64,000 nucleotides of DNA from Coprobacillaceae bacterium UN01-12pH3A (GTDB lineage: Bacteria; Bacillota_I; Bacilli_A; Erysipelotrichales; Coprobacillaceae), in NCBI GenBank assembly GCA_027676805.1, contig JAQENU010000005.1, positions 124,001-188,000 on the forward strand, written 5' to 3'. Every line of letters begins with the position of its first letter. Position 1 is the stretch's first letter. A model generated the notes under the pieces. The model was not told where the DNA came from, ran no database searches, and saw only the letters and a program-made list of their open reading frames with translations. Shown piece by piece: positions 57,482 through 64,000 of this stretch. A program made the translations under genes and the position numbers.

Positions 57482-57929
57482 TGAGAGATTCCGAAATGAA
57501 TGTACTAAAGAATTAGAAAAAATAATTAATAAAAAAGGATTGGAAATTTTTGATACTGACGATATAATAGTCTTATTATATTTATTCCCATTAATCGAGC
57601 GATTAGTAGTTGAAATTTTAGATTTATCAACTCTAGTAAATATAGAATGTAAGGAGCAAGGGGTTATTAGGACAGTCAACTCCTTACTTCAGCATCAAGA
57701 AATTGTGAAAATAATAGACCCATATTTGATTAAAAAATTATCAAAGTATTTTAGTGATGATGGTATTAGAAATAAAATGATGCATTATAATCCTCAGGAA
57801 ATAGAAATAAAATGTGCTATTTCAGATGTTCAGGAGGTAAAAGAAATTGCGATTAGTTTAGCAAATTTATATAATTCTGAATTAAAGAAAAATGCATATA
57901 TAGAATTAGACGAAATCAAGACTATTTAA
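57471..57929 (+). CDS. Small HEPN-like protein
   Basis: 152 aa. A helical protein with DGIRNKMMHYN, giving Arg100 and His105 with the R-x4-H spacing. N-terminal helices (LYLFPLIERLVVEIL) fit a HEPN four-helix bundle. Overlaps the previous gene by 11 bp. Third gene of the coupled operon; no terminator is obvious directly after it. Confidence 0.55.
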   Translation: MLYSERFRNECTKELEKIINKKGLEIFDTDDIIVLLYLFPLIERLVVEILDLSTLVNIECKEQGVIRTVNSLLQHQEIVKIIDPYLIKKLSKYFSDDGIRNKMMHYNPQEIEIKCAISDVQEVKEIAISLANLYNSELKKNAYIELDEIKTI

Positions 57930-58034
57930 AGGGAGATTGTTTAAAAAAATTAATAAGTTAGCAATAATGCAATGGTGACAATACACTGACAATAAAATTA
58001 TCAAATATAATGTGGAAATGACATTATTCTCTAG

Positions 58035-58109
58035 ATTAAAGCGACTAAAGAGTGCTATAATACATATGAAAACAAGATGATCACAATAGCCAGTATCGAG
58101 TGGGAATAG
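58035..58109 (+). pseudogene. Possible remnant of a guaA 3' end
   Basis: A 24-codon open tail ending CYNTYENKMITIASIEWE-stop. GuaA proteins end CYDMSPKPCATIEWE in this window. The last 12 bases GAGTGGGAATAG match GAGTGGGAGTAG at the end of the second guaA (53880-53891) with one difference. It could be the displaced 3' end left by integration of the 53.9-58.1 kb segment. The internal match is only partial. Confidence 0.4.
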
Positions 58110-58148
58110 ATTTGAGAATATAAAAAGCCTTTGTTTAAAGGCTTTCAG

Positions 58149-58194
58149 ACTGTTGACAAAGTATAATAACTACAAAGTCAACAGTTTTTCTTTT
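58149..58194 (+). terminator. Terminator hairpin
   Basis: Perfect 9-bp stem ACTGTTGAC / GTCAACAGT, 19-base loop, TTTTCTTTT tail. A second hairpin AAAGCCTTT / AAAGGCTTT lies just upstream at 58124-58145. Confidence 0.75.
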
Positions 58195-58221
58195 GTAAAA
58201 GGAAATAATATGATAAAACAT

Positions 58222-58278
58222 AAAAGCAAGAAGATTACTTCATCCTAGTTCGCAAAACTTGAGGCTCTTCTTGCTTTT
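58222..58278. repeat. 13-bp inverted repeat before the IS1182 remnant
   Basis: Perfect arms AAAAGCAAGAAGA and TCTTCTTGCTTTT, 31 bases apart. It may belong to the end of the insertion sequence or be a terminator. A TGGTATAAT promoter element follows at about 58304. Confidence 0.55.
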
Positions 58279-58339
58279 TATATGTCTCATCACATCCGAA
58301 AAATGGTATAATAAAGATGCGAGCTAGGAGTGATTGACT

Positions 58340-58797
58340 ATGGCAATGACAAAAAGAAATAGTAAAAATGATACGATCATATTGAATACAATCGAAGGAT
58401 TAGTCCCACAAGATCATGATGTAAGAAAACTGGAATCCTGTATAGACTGGAGTTTTATCTATCCATTAGTGGAACCTCTATATAACGATTTGGGTAGACC
58501 AAGCATCGATCCTGTGGTACTTTTTAAAATGATGTTTATAAATAATCGTGTTTGGTATAAGGTCTATGAGAAAGACCTGTAAAGAAATACAGGTAAATCT
58601 TGCATATCGTTGGTTTCTAGGAATCTCGATGGATGAACAAGTCCCTAACTATTCTACATGGAGTCAAAATTATATTAGAAGATATGAGCCTATTGCTTAT
58701 GGTTTCGTGGATATGGAAACTGTGTTTGGAGATTGTAAGGAACAACACAATATGAGATATACAAGATTGAGAGGAGTACAGAAAAATCAGCATCAGT
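58340..58797 (+). mobile_element. IS1182-family transposase remnant
   Basis: The frame from ATG 58340 (behind AGGAGTG) gives the typical start (VPQDHDVRKLE, GRPSIDPVVLFKMM). A one-base frameshift near 58549 breaks it; the text continues GIRSMRKTCKEIQVNLAYRWFLG and WSQNYIRRYE. It then jumps directly to the C-terminal block DMETVFGDCKEQHNMRYTRLRG and QKNQHQ. About 300 codons including most of the DDE domain are deleted. Not functional. Confidence 0.8.
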
Positions 58798-58801
58798 GTA
58801 G

Positions 58802-58822
58802 TGTCCCCCCAAAAGTTGGACA
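58802..58822. mobile_element. Terminal inverted repeat of an IS3-family element (fragment)
   Basis: TGTCCCCCCAAAAGTTGGAC-type sequence resembles the outer repeat of IS3/IS150-group elements. It abuts the IS1182 remnant; about 100 bases of unclear sequence follow (58823-58910). No transposase gene is left. Confidence 0.45.
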
Positions 58823-59030
58823 TATTTATTTTAAGTTAATTATTGAAAGGATTGGTGTCTATATTCATTTGGATTTATTTGAAATAAGCCTTGTTGGTGT
58901 ATGACCAGTAACTAATATTTTATCTAACAAATCAATTATTTTTAATATTGTTCATATCTGTAAAAAAGTGTAATAAAATAATGAAAAGAGTACATTTTAA
59001 GGTAATATTAAGGATAGGGGAAAGGATAAA

Positions 59031-60179
59031 ATGATGGTATTAATGCATTATACTATTAATGAATATGTTTATAATCTTTTTAATGCATCTATAATATTTA
59101 GTAAACCAGATCGTATTGAAGAAGTGAAATATTTTTATAATAAATATAAAAGAAATCAAGAAAATCTATTTTTTATTGTTTCTTATACAAGTGGTACTAA
59201 TGTTAAGTATCAAATAGGAAAAATTACGAAGAATACTGATGGATTCATTTTCACTAAAATTTGTAAAGAGATATCAGACTTAATTATTGATGAACTAGCA
59301 ATTTTTGATAAAAATACATATGATAAAGATTTTTACTATAAAGAATTTCATATTGAAGAAAATTTTGATTTTATAAATAAAATTCTAGATATACATTTAA
59401 GTAAAATAAAACTTAAATATTTTTCATGGGATGAATTACTATTTAAGAATGAAATATTATTCGAAAAAATTTCAAATAAAATTTTTGATATAGATAATGT
59501 AATAAAGTTAGCTACACTCTATAATCCCGATTTAGAATATTCAGAAGAGGTTAAGTATAAAAAATATTACAGTGCTCTAAAAAATTTGGGATTTATTAAT
59601 AAAGATGGTATCAATATTAATCACCCTGTTTTACATGGAGACATTGGAGAGTTTCTCATGCATACTATGGTAAGTAAATTTATGAGTGATAATTCAGATG
59701 ATACCTATATCTATCCTAAGCTTGTATTTAAAACCAGTCCAAAGATGGCGGTATATGGAAATGATGGAACAATATATGTTCCTGATAAAAAGACAATATA
59801 TTACTTAGAAGCAAAATTTTATAGCGAATTGAATGAAGCACTAAATATTGCTGTAGGATCATTAAGTAAACATAACAACGATAAAAAAGAAGATTTAAAT
59901 TATAGTGCTGAAATATTTCGAAATATAAAAACTAATAGAACAAACGAACTTATTGAGGTAACTAATGATATCACTGAAAAATTAATTATTTTTCTAATGT
60001 GTGATGATGTTTATGAAGAATCAGATGTGAAAAGTGTAATTAATAAGAATAGTAAGCTTATTACGCTTAAAGAAAAATTCGAAGTTATAATATTTGTACT
60101 CCCCATTTTAGATAAAGTAAAATTTTTAGAATATTTTAGAGATGAATCTAAATTAAAAGGGAATAATCATTATGGATAA
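59031..60179 (+). CDS. hamA: HamA, DUF1837 nuclease of a Hachiman defence system
   Basis: 382 aa. The C-terminal DUF1837 domain has HGDIGEF (Glu207), GNDGTIY (Asp245) and YLEAKFYSEL (Glu260-x-Lys262), the layout of a PD-(D/E)xK nuclease, followed by a helix with SLSKHNN. The N-terminal 190 residues are diverged. A Ski2-like helicase overlaps by 8 bp, the order and pairing of hamA-hamB. In Hachiman the helicase is believed to sense damaged or unusual DNA and release the nuclease. ATG 59031 behind GGGGAAAGG; ATG 59034 would also serve. Confidence 0.72.
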   Translation: MMVLMHYTINEYVYNLFNASIIFSKPDRIEEVKYFYNKYKRNQENLFFIVSYTSGTNVKYQIGKITKNTDGFIFTKICKEISDLIIDELAIFDKNTYDKDFYYKEFHIEENFDFINKILDIHLSKIKLKYFSWDELLFKNEILFEKISNKIFDIDNVIKLATLYNPDLEYSEEVKYKKYYSALKNLGFINKDGININHPVLHGDIGEFLMHTMVSKFMSDNSDDTYIYPKLVFKTSPKMAVYGNDGTIYVPDKKTIYYLEAKFYSELNEALNIAVGSLSKHNNDKKEDLNYSAEIFRNIKTNRTNELIEVTNDITEKLIIFLMCDDVYEESDVKSVINKNSKLITLKEKFEVIIFVLPILDKVKFLEYFRDESKLKGNNHYG

Positions 60180-62241
60180 TAACTTAAAATATTTAGATAT
60201 TAATATGAGCAAATTTAGAAAAGATATATTAAAAAGAATATATGAGAATGAGGAAGTAGATGAGGCAATATTAGGAATTTCTGATTTAGACATTTATTCC
60301 ACAAGCGATAATTTTTTTAACAAAGTAAATAAAGCTATTAGACAGTCATTTTTAAATAACGAGATTATTTTAACTAATGAGCAAGAAAAGTGTTTGCAGT
60401 TACTTCAAAAAGGAAATCTATTTATTAGTGCTCCAACAAGCTTTGGAAAAACGTTTATTGCTTTGGAATATATAAAGCGTAACAGTTCAATAATTAATAA
60501 TGCAATATTTGTTGTTCCTACTATTGCTTTAATGAACGAATTACGTGAAAAATGCTACATAAACTTTGGTAAAGAATTCACACTAATTACTTCTGATGCA
60601 GAATTAAACCAATATTATGAAATATCTAAAAAAATAATAATTGTTGTTCCAGAAAGAATAAGTACAAAATTATTTCAACAATATTTAAATAAAAATAGAA
60701 TTGATTTACTAGTCTATGATGAAATATATAAACTTAACTCTATCAGTTCTGCTGAAAAAGAGGATAAAAGAAATGAATATAGTCGATTAATTAAGATGAA
60801 TTATATATACAAATATTTGGTAAATAAGGCAGAAAAAATATTGTTATTAGGTCCTTTTATTAAAAGTGTTAGCTTTGAAAGATCTAATATTGAAATAGAA
60901 AAGTTTATTACAAATTTAAATATAGTATATAATGAAATAGAATATGTACCTAAACTAAATAATTATCTAAATAAAACAGATGAAAAAAGATTTGTGTACT
61001 TTGCTTCACCAGGGAGTATTATACGGTTTTTAAAAACTAACTATACTGAAACTAATAATAAAGAGTATGATGAAGACATAATAAAATGGATTTCTGAAAA
61101 TATACACCCTGAGTGGTATTATGTTGATTATTTAAAACAAGGTATAGGGATTCATCATGGGAAAACTCCAATTTTTTTACGAAAATATATTGAAGATGAA
61201 TACGCACGAATAAATGGGAAGATTCATACCATTTTATGTACAAGTACATTGATTGAAGGTATTAATACACCGACAAGTAATTTAGTTATTGTAGATACAC
61301 CTAGAAATGTTTTTGAATTAAACAATCTTATTGGAAGAGTAGGAAGATTGAATATTAATAATCCAAAATGTGGCAAAGTATTCATAATAAATGAGGAAAC
61401 ATATAATATGTATAATCCTGATGATTGGATTGATTTGAAAATTGTATTTGAAAATCCTGAAATTAATACTAGTGATATTGAGGATGAATGCTTATATTTA
61501 GATAAGGAATTAACAGATGAAGGAAAAGAAAAATTCATGATATTATCTAAAATTCTTAAAGAACGGTTCAATATTGATTATGAGGAAATTATTAGTGCTG
61601 GTATAGAATTTAAGATCTTAGAACGATTCATAGAACATTTTGATTCAATAACTAATTATGAGAAGGAATTTAATGTAGTAAGAGATATCAAGTTTGAGTT
61701 ATTAAAGGAAGATAATAAATATTTGAATAACCTTAAACTAAAAAAATATTCATTTTGTACTGAGGATAATAAGAATGACTACTTATCTTTTGACCCAGTG
61801 TACTATTTACTTGTTTCAACTAAAGGAATGAAGTTTGTAATAAAAAAGTTTACTGATGTATATTCTGAATATGAAACTGATGATATTAATGTATTTATTG
61901 ATACACTTTTTAAAATCGATGAATTTATAAAATTTAAAATGACAAAAATAATTGCAATATATGAGTTGTTTGATGAAAAAGGAATATTTGTTAAAGAAAA
62001 AAATAGAGCTTTTATACAAAGTGTAAATATGATAAAGTCATATTCAGACTCTGAAGATGGATATGAAAGAATTTTATTAGATTTAGGGTTCCCAAAAGAA
62101 GATATTAATATAATAGGTAATAAAATAGTTGAATATATCGATATTAGGGGCACAGAGAATAAGCTAATTGAATTAAGTAAGGACCCAGTATTTAATAAAT
62201 TATCTCCATTTGGCAAGAATATTATTAATAAAATTAAATAA
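60172..62241 (+). CDS. hamB: HamB, superfamily 2 (Ski2-like) helicase of Hachiman
   Basis: 689 aa. Walker A APTSFGKT (residues 87-94), Walker B YDEIYKL (Asp183-Glu184), TSTLIEGINTP and motif VI LIGRVGRLN are those of Ski2-like DExH helicases; the C-terminal 230 residues are helical. It overlaps hamA by 8 bp, so the two are translated together. Diverged in base composition (very AT-rich). A terminator lies about 150 bp downstream. Confidence 0.75.
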   Translation: MDNNLKYLDINMSKFRKDILKRIYENEEVDEAILGISDLDIYSTSDNFFNKVNKAIRQSFLNNEIILTNEQEKCLQLLQKGNLFISAPTSFGKTFIALEYIKRNSSIINNAIFVVPTIALMNELREKCYINFGKEFTLITSDAELNQYYEISKKIIIVVPERISTKLFQQYLNKNRIDLLVYDEIYKLNSISSAEKEDKRNEYSRLIKMNYIYKYLVNKAEKILLLGPFIKSVSFERSNIEIEKFITNLNIVYNEIEYVPKLNNYLNKTDEKRFVYFASPGSIIRFLKTNYTETNNKEYDEDIIKWISENIHPEWYYVDYLKQGIGIHHGKTPIFLRKYIEDEYARINGKIHTILCTSTLIEGINTPTSNLVIVDTPRNVFELNNLIGRVGRLNINNPKCGKVFIINEETYNMYNPDDWIDLKIVFENPEINTSDIEDECLYLDKELTDEGKEKFMILSKILKERFNIDYEEIISAGIEFKILERFIEHFDSITNYEKEFNVVRDIKFELLKEDNKYLNNLKLKKYSFCTEDNKNDYLSFDPVYYLLVSTKGMKFVIKKFTDVYSEYETDDINVFIDTLFKIDEFIKFKMTKIIAIYELFDEKGIFVKEKNRAFIQSVNMIKSYSDSEDGYERILLDLGFPKEDINIIGNKIVEYIDIRGTENKLIELSKDPVFNKLSPFGKNIINKIK

Positions 62242-62387
62242 TTAGAATACAAAGGATATGATACTATTTTCTTGCTAAAATCATTATCGGCAGTATAATA
62301 TGTATAGAACATAATAATATAAAACAATCAAAACTAAATGATTAAGTTTAATATTCGTTTGTCTTTATCGAATAGGAATAAACAAAT

Positions 62388-62436
62388 AAAGTCCACAGAG
62401 CCTTATTCTATAAGGTTTTACGGATTTTTTCTTTTT
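62388..62436 (+). terminator. Terminator downstream of hamB
   Basis: Inner stem CCTTAT / ATAAGG with TCT loop, outer pairs AAAGTCC / GGATTT (one G-U), then TTTTTT. Confidence 0.65.
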
Positions 62437-62471
62437 GTTTGAGTACAAAATAATGAAAATTATTGATTAAA

Positions 62472-62855
62472 CTATGAATTGTTTCTTACTTTATTAACGC
62501 GACATTTCTTATATTTTGGACCACTTACACAAGGACGTGGATCAGTTTTCCTGTTTTTTTAATACATCTTGTTAAATACTTTTTCTCCCTCCAATCGGTT
62601 GGAATATTATCTAATTCATAGGATAATAAGATTTCCAAATGATTTTAGTAAATCGTCATCTTCTAGGAAAGTTATGCCGTCAATATTATAATTAATAAAA
62701 CATACAAAGTTTTCATTACTCGTATATAACTCTTTACTTTTACGCCCATCATTTTTATATACATTTATATTAAGAGAATCAGCAGGCATATTCCCATGCT
62801 TTTGTGGAAATGTTGGTGATAGTGGATTCTTTACTGTTTTTAGCCATAAGATTGC
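62472..62855 (-). pseudogene. Decayed SEC-C-motif protein
   Basis: Minus-strand text in three frames. From 62855: PTFPQKHGNMPADSLNINVY...FLEDDDLLKSFGN, then ELDNIPTDWREKKYLTRC, then KTDPRPCVSGPKYKKCRV and stop at 62472. The last part is an SEC-C zinc motif (normally DPCPCGSGKKYKKCC) that has lost some Cys residues. Two frameshifts and no start codon. Confidence 0.55.
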
Positions 62856-62934
62856 TTATTATTGATTAATAAAGAGGCAAATGGATTGTATATTAAGTTG
62901 ATAATTGGTTAAAAAAACAAAGAAATATTAGTGA

Positions 62935-63030
62935 GAAATAAAAGAAAATGATCAAATGTTATGGGGAAAAGAAATAAATAATATTAAGAACTGCATTGAC
63001 GAAATTATTATAAAAGAAATTATTGAAGTA
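62935..63030 (+). pseudogene. Gene fragment related to that at 10443-10545
   Basis: The open stretch ENDQMLWGKEINNIKNC and DEIIIKEIIEV matches the fragment in island 1 (DYMRWGQEMNNIRNT, EEIVIKEMSEV). No start or ribosome site. The 280 bases to the next gene show nothing else. Confidence 0.45.
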
Positions 63031-63308
63031 AAAAATTGCAGCCACACAATCTTATTTTTAATAATGTCTAAAATTTGGCTTTATGTTAAAAATTTGTTTC
63101 ATATTGGATTTTTCTTTCGATTTCTGAAAGTGTAGTATAGCGAGAATTAAATTTGGATAATTTTAAGTGTAATGGAATGTATGAGTGATGTTTTTTTGTG
63201 TCAATAAACTTTGCATATATTTTAGTATTTATATTCACTTCATATATTTAGATAATGCTTATATTTTAAGAATTAGTTGGAAAAAAAGACTTGAATCTTC
63301 TGACTTTG

Positions 63309-63887
63309 CTAACTGTTAGGAAACTCTTTTACGATAGATGTAAGGGAAGAATGTAATACAGTAGAAATATAGGTAACTAGTTCCTCTTTGCTTTGTTGTT
63401 CTTGATGTGTAATCCTTTCTACCAGTGTTCCAGCAATTGCTTCTGTATAGAAAGATGCTAAGAATTTTTTGAAATTATCCGGAAGATTTTTATGTGTTTC
63501 TTCTTCGGCTTTGCCTATGATAACTTCTACAATGCCTACAAAATCAGTATAAAAAAATCTCTTTAGTTCATCTCTGCCCAAAGAATCATAAATATTATTC
63601 AAGAATTTATTATTTAACTTGATATAATCAATGACAAATAAAATAGCTTCTTCATAATCGATAATAAGGTCAAAACTTTTAACAACATCAATTGCTTCTT
63701 GATCTAATGTCCATTTCAGTAAATCGTAAATATCTGCAAAGTGATAATAAAAAGTTTTTCTGTTGACCTTACATTCACTAATTAACTCACTGACAGTAAC
63801 CTTTGAAAAAGATTTCTTTATAACAATTTTTTTCAATGCTTCTGCAAAGAGTTTTTTTGTATTTAAACTTGTAATCTCATATTTCAT
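63309..63887 (-). CDS. TetR-family regulator (TetR_C_8/DhaS-like)
   Basis: 192 aa. The N-terminal helix-turn-helix reads VTVSELISECKVNRKTFYYHFADIYD, typical of TetR proteins with a C-terminal TetR_C_8 domain. ATG 63887 is preceded on the minus strand by AAGGAGG; an upstream in-frame ATG lacks a site. The target is probably outside the window, beyond the right edge. Confidence 0.85.
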   Translation of the reverse strand: MKYEITSLNTKKLFAEALKKIVIKKSFSKVTVSELISECKVNRKTFYYHFADIYDLLKWTLDQEAIDVVKSFDLIIDYEEAILFVIDYIKLNNKFLNNIYDSLGRDELKRFFYTDFVGIVEVIIGKAEEETHKNLPDNFKKFLASFYTEAIAGTLVERITHQEQQSKEELVTYISTVLHSSLTSIVKEFPNS

Positions 63888-64000
63888 ATTCAAAACCTCC
63901 TTGATAAAATTTAATATACAGTTATCCATCAAATAATTCAATGGCTATTTTTTATTTATTTGCCCATCAACTCACTTGTGTTTGACCGTATTTTACCCAA

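Overview
The window is AT-rich DNA with strong AGGAGG-type ribosome binding sites, frequent ATG/TTG/GTG starts and short gaps between genes, typical of a low-GC Gram-positive (Firmicutes) host. The mixture (heterodimeric ABC exporter, DUF368 transporter, diaminopimelate dehydrogenase, RpiR and PTS IIB proteins, TetM-like GTPase fused to a NYN nuclease) suggests a gut Firmicute, perhaps of the Erysipelotrichia; that placement is inference. No rRNA, tRNA or CRISPR array was seen.

Layout. 1-9.8 kb is core: an ABC exporter pair, DUF368 transporter, short CinA, a LysR regulator divergent from purA, then purA-guaA. 9.8-25.9 kb is an accessory defence island starting directly 3' of guaA: gene remnants, a DUF262/DUF1524 nuclease, a zinc-finger gene split by a frameshift, a complete type I restriction operon (hsdM-hsdS-anticodon nuclease-hsdR), a helicase-nuclease fusion and a truncated M48 peptidase. 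25.9-53.9 kb is largely core: an ABC transporter with its own two-component system, NUDIX hydrolase, c-di-GMP phosphodiesterase, cyclase/AraC pair, hybrid histidine kinase, a flavin-type/ferredoxin protein, a TetM-like/NYN fusion, DUF89 phosphatase, PTS IIB fragments with RpiR, TetR with ABC exporter, YcaQ-like glycosylase, ddh, an MgtC-like protein, and an operon of a CofE-like ligase with a second GuaA that has lost its glutaminase. 53.9-63.3 kb is a second defence island, again directly 3' of a guaA gene: four proteins with HEPN-like features, IS remnants, a Hachiman pair (hamA-hamB) and decayed genes; a TetR regulator closes the window.

How it fits together. The two islands sit behind the two guaA paralogues and carry related decayed fragments, which suggests repeated capture of mobile DNA at guaA 3' ends. 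The type I operon looks like a guarded system: the PrrC-type nuclease between hsdS and hsdR would cut tRNA if restriction is inhibited, and a 4x12-bp repeat in hsdS could change DNA specificity. The best candidates for something undescribed are the HEPN cluster (54.3-57.9 kb), the CofE-like/GATase-less GuaA operon (51.4-53.9 kb), and the TetM-like/NYN fusion with its leader (39.4-42.2 kb).
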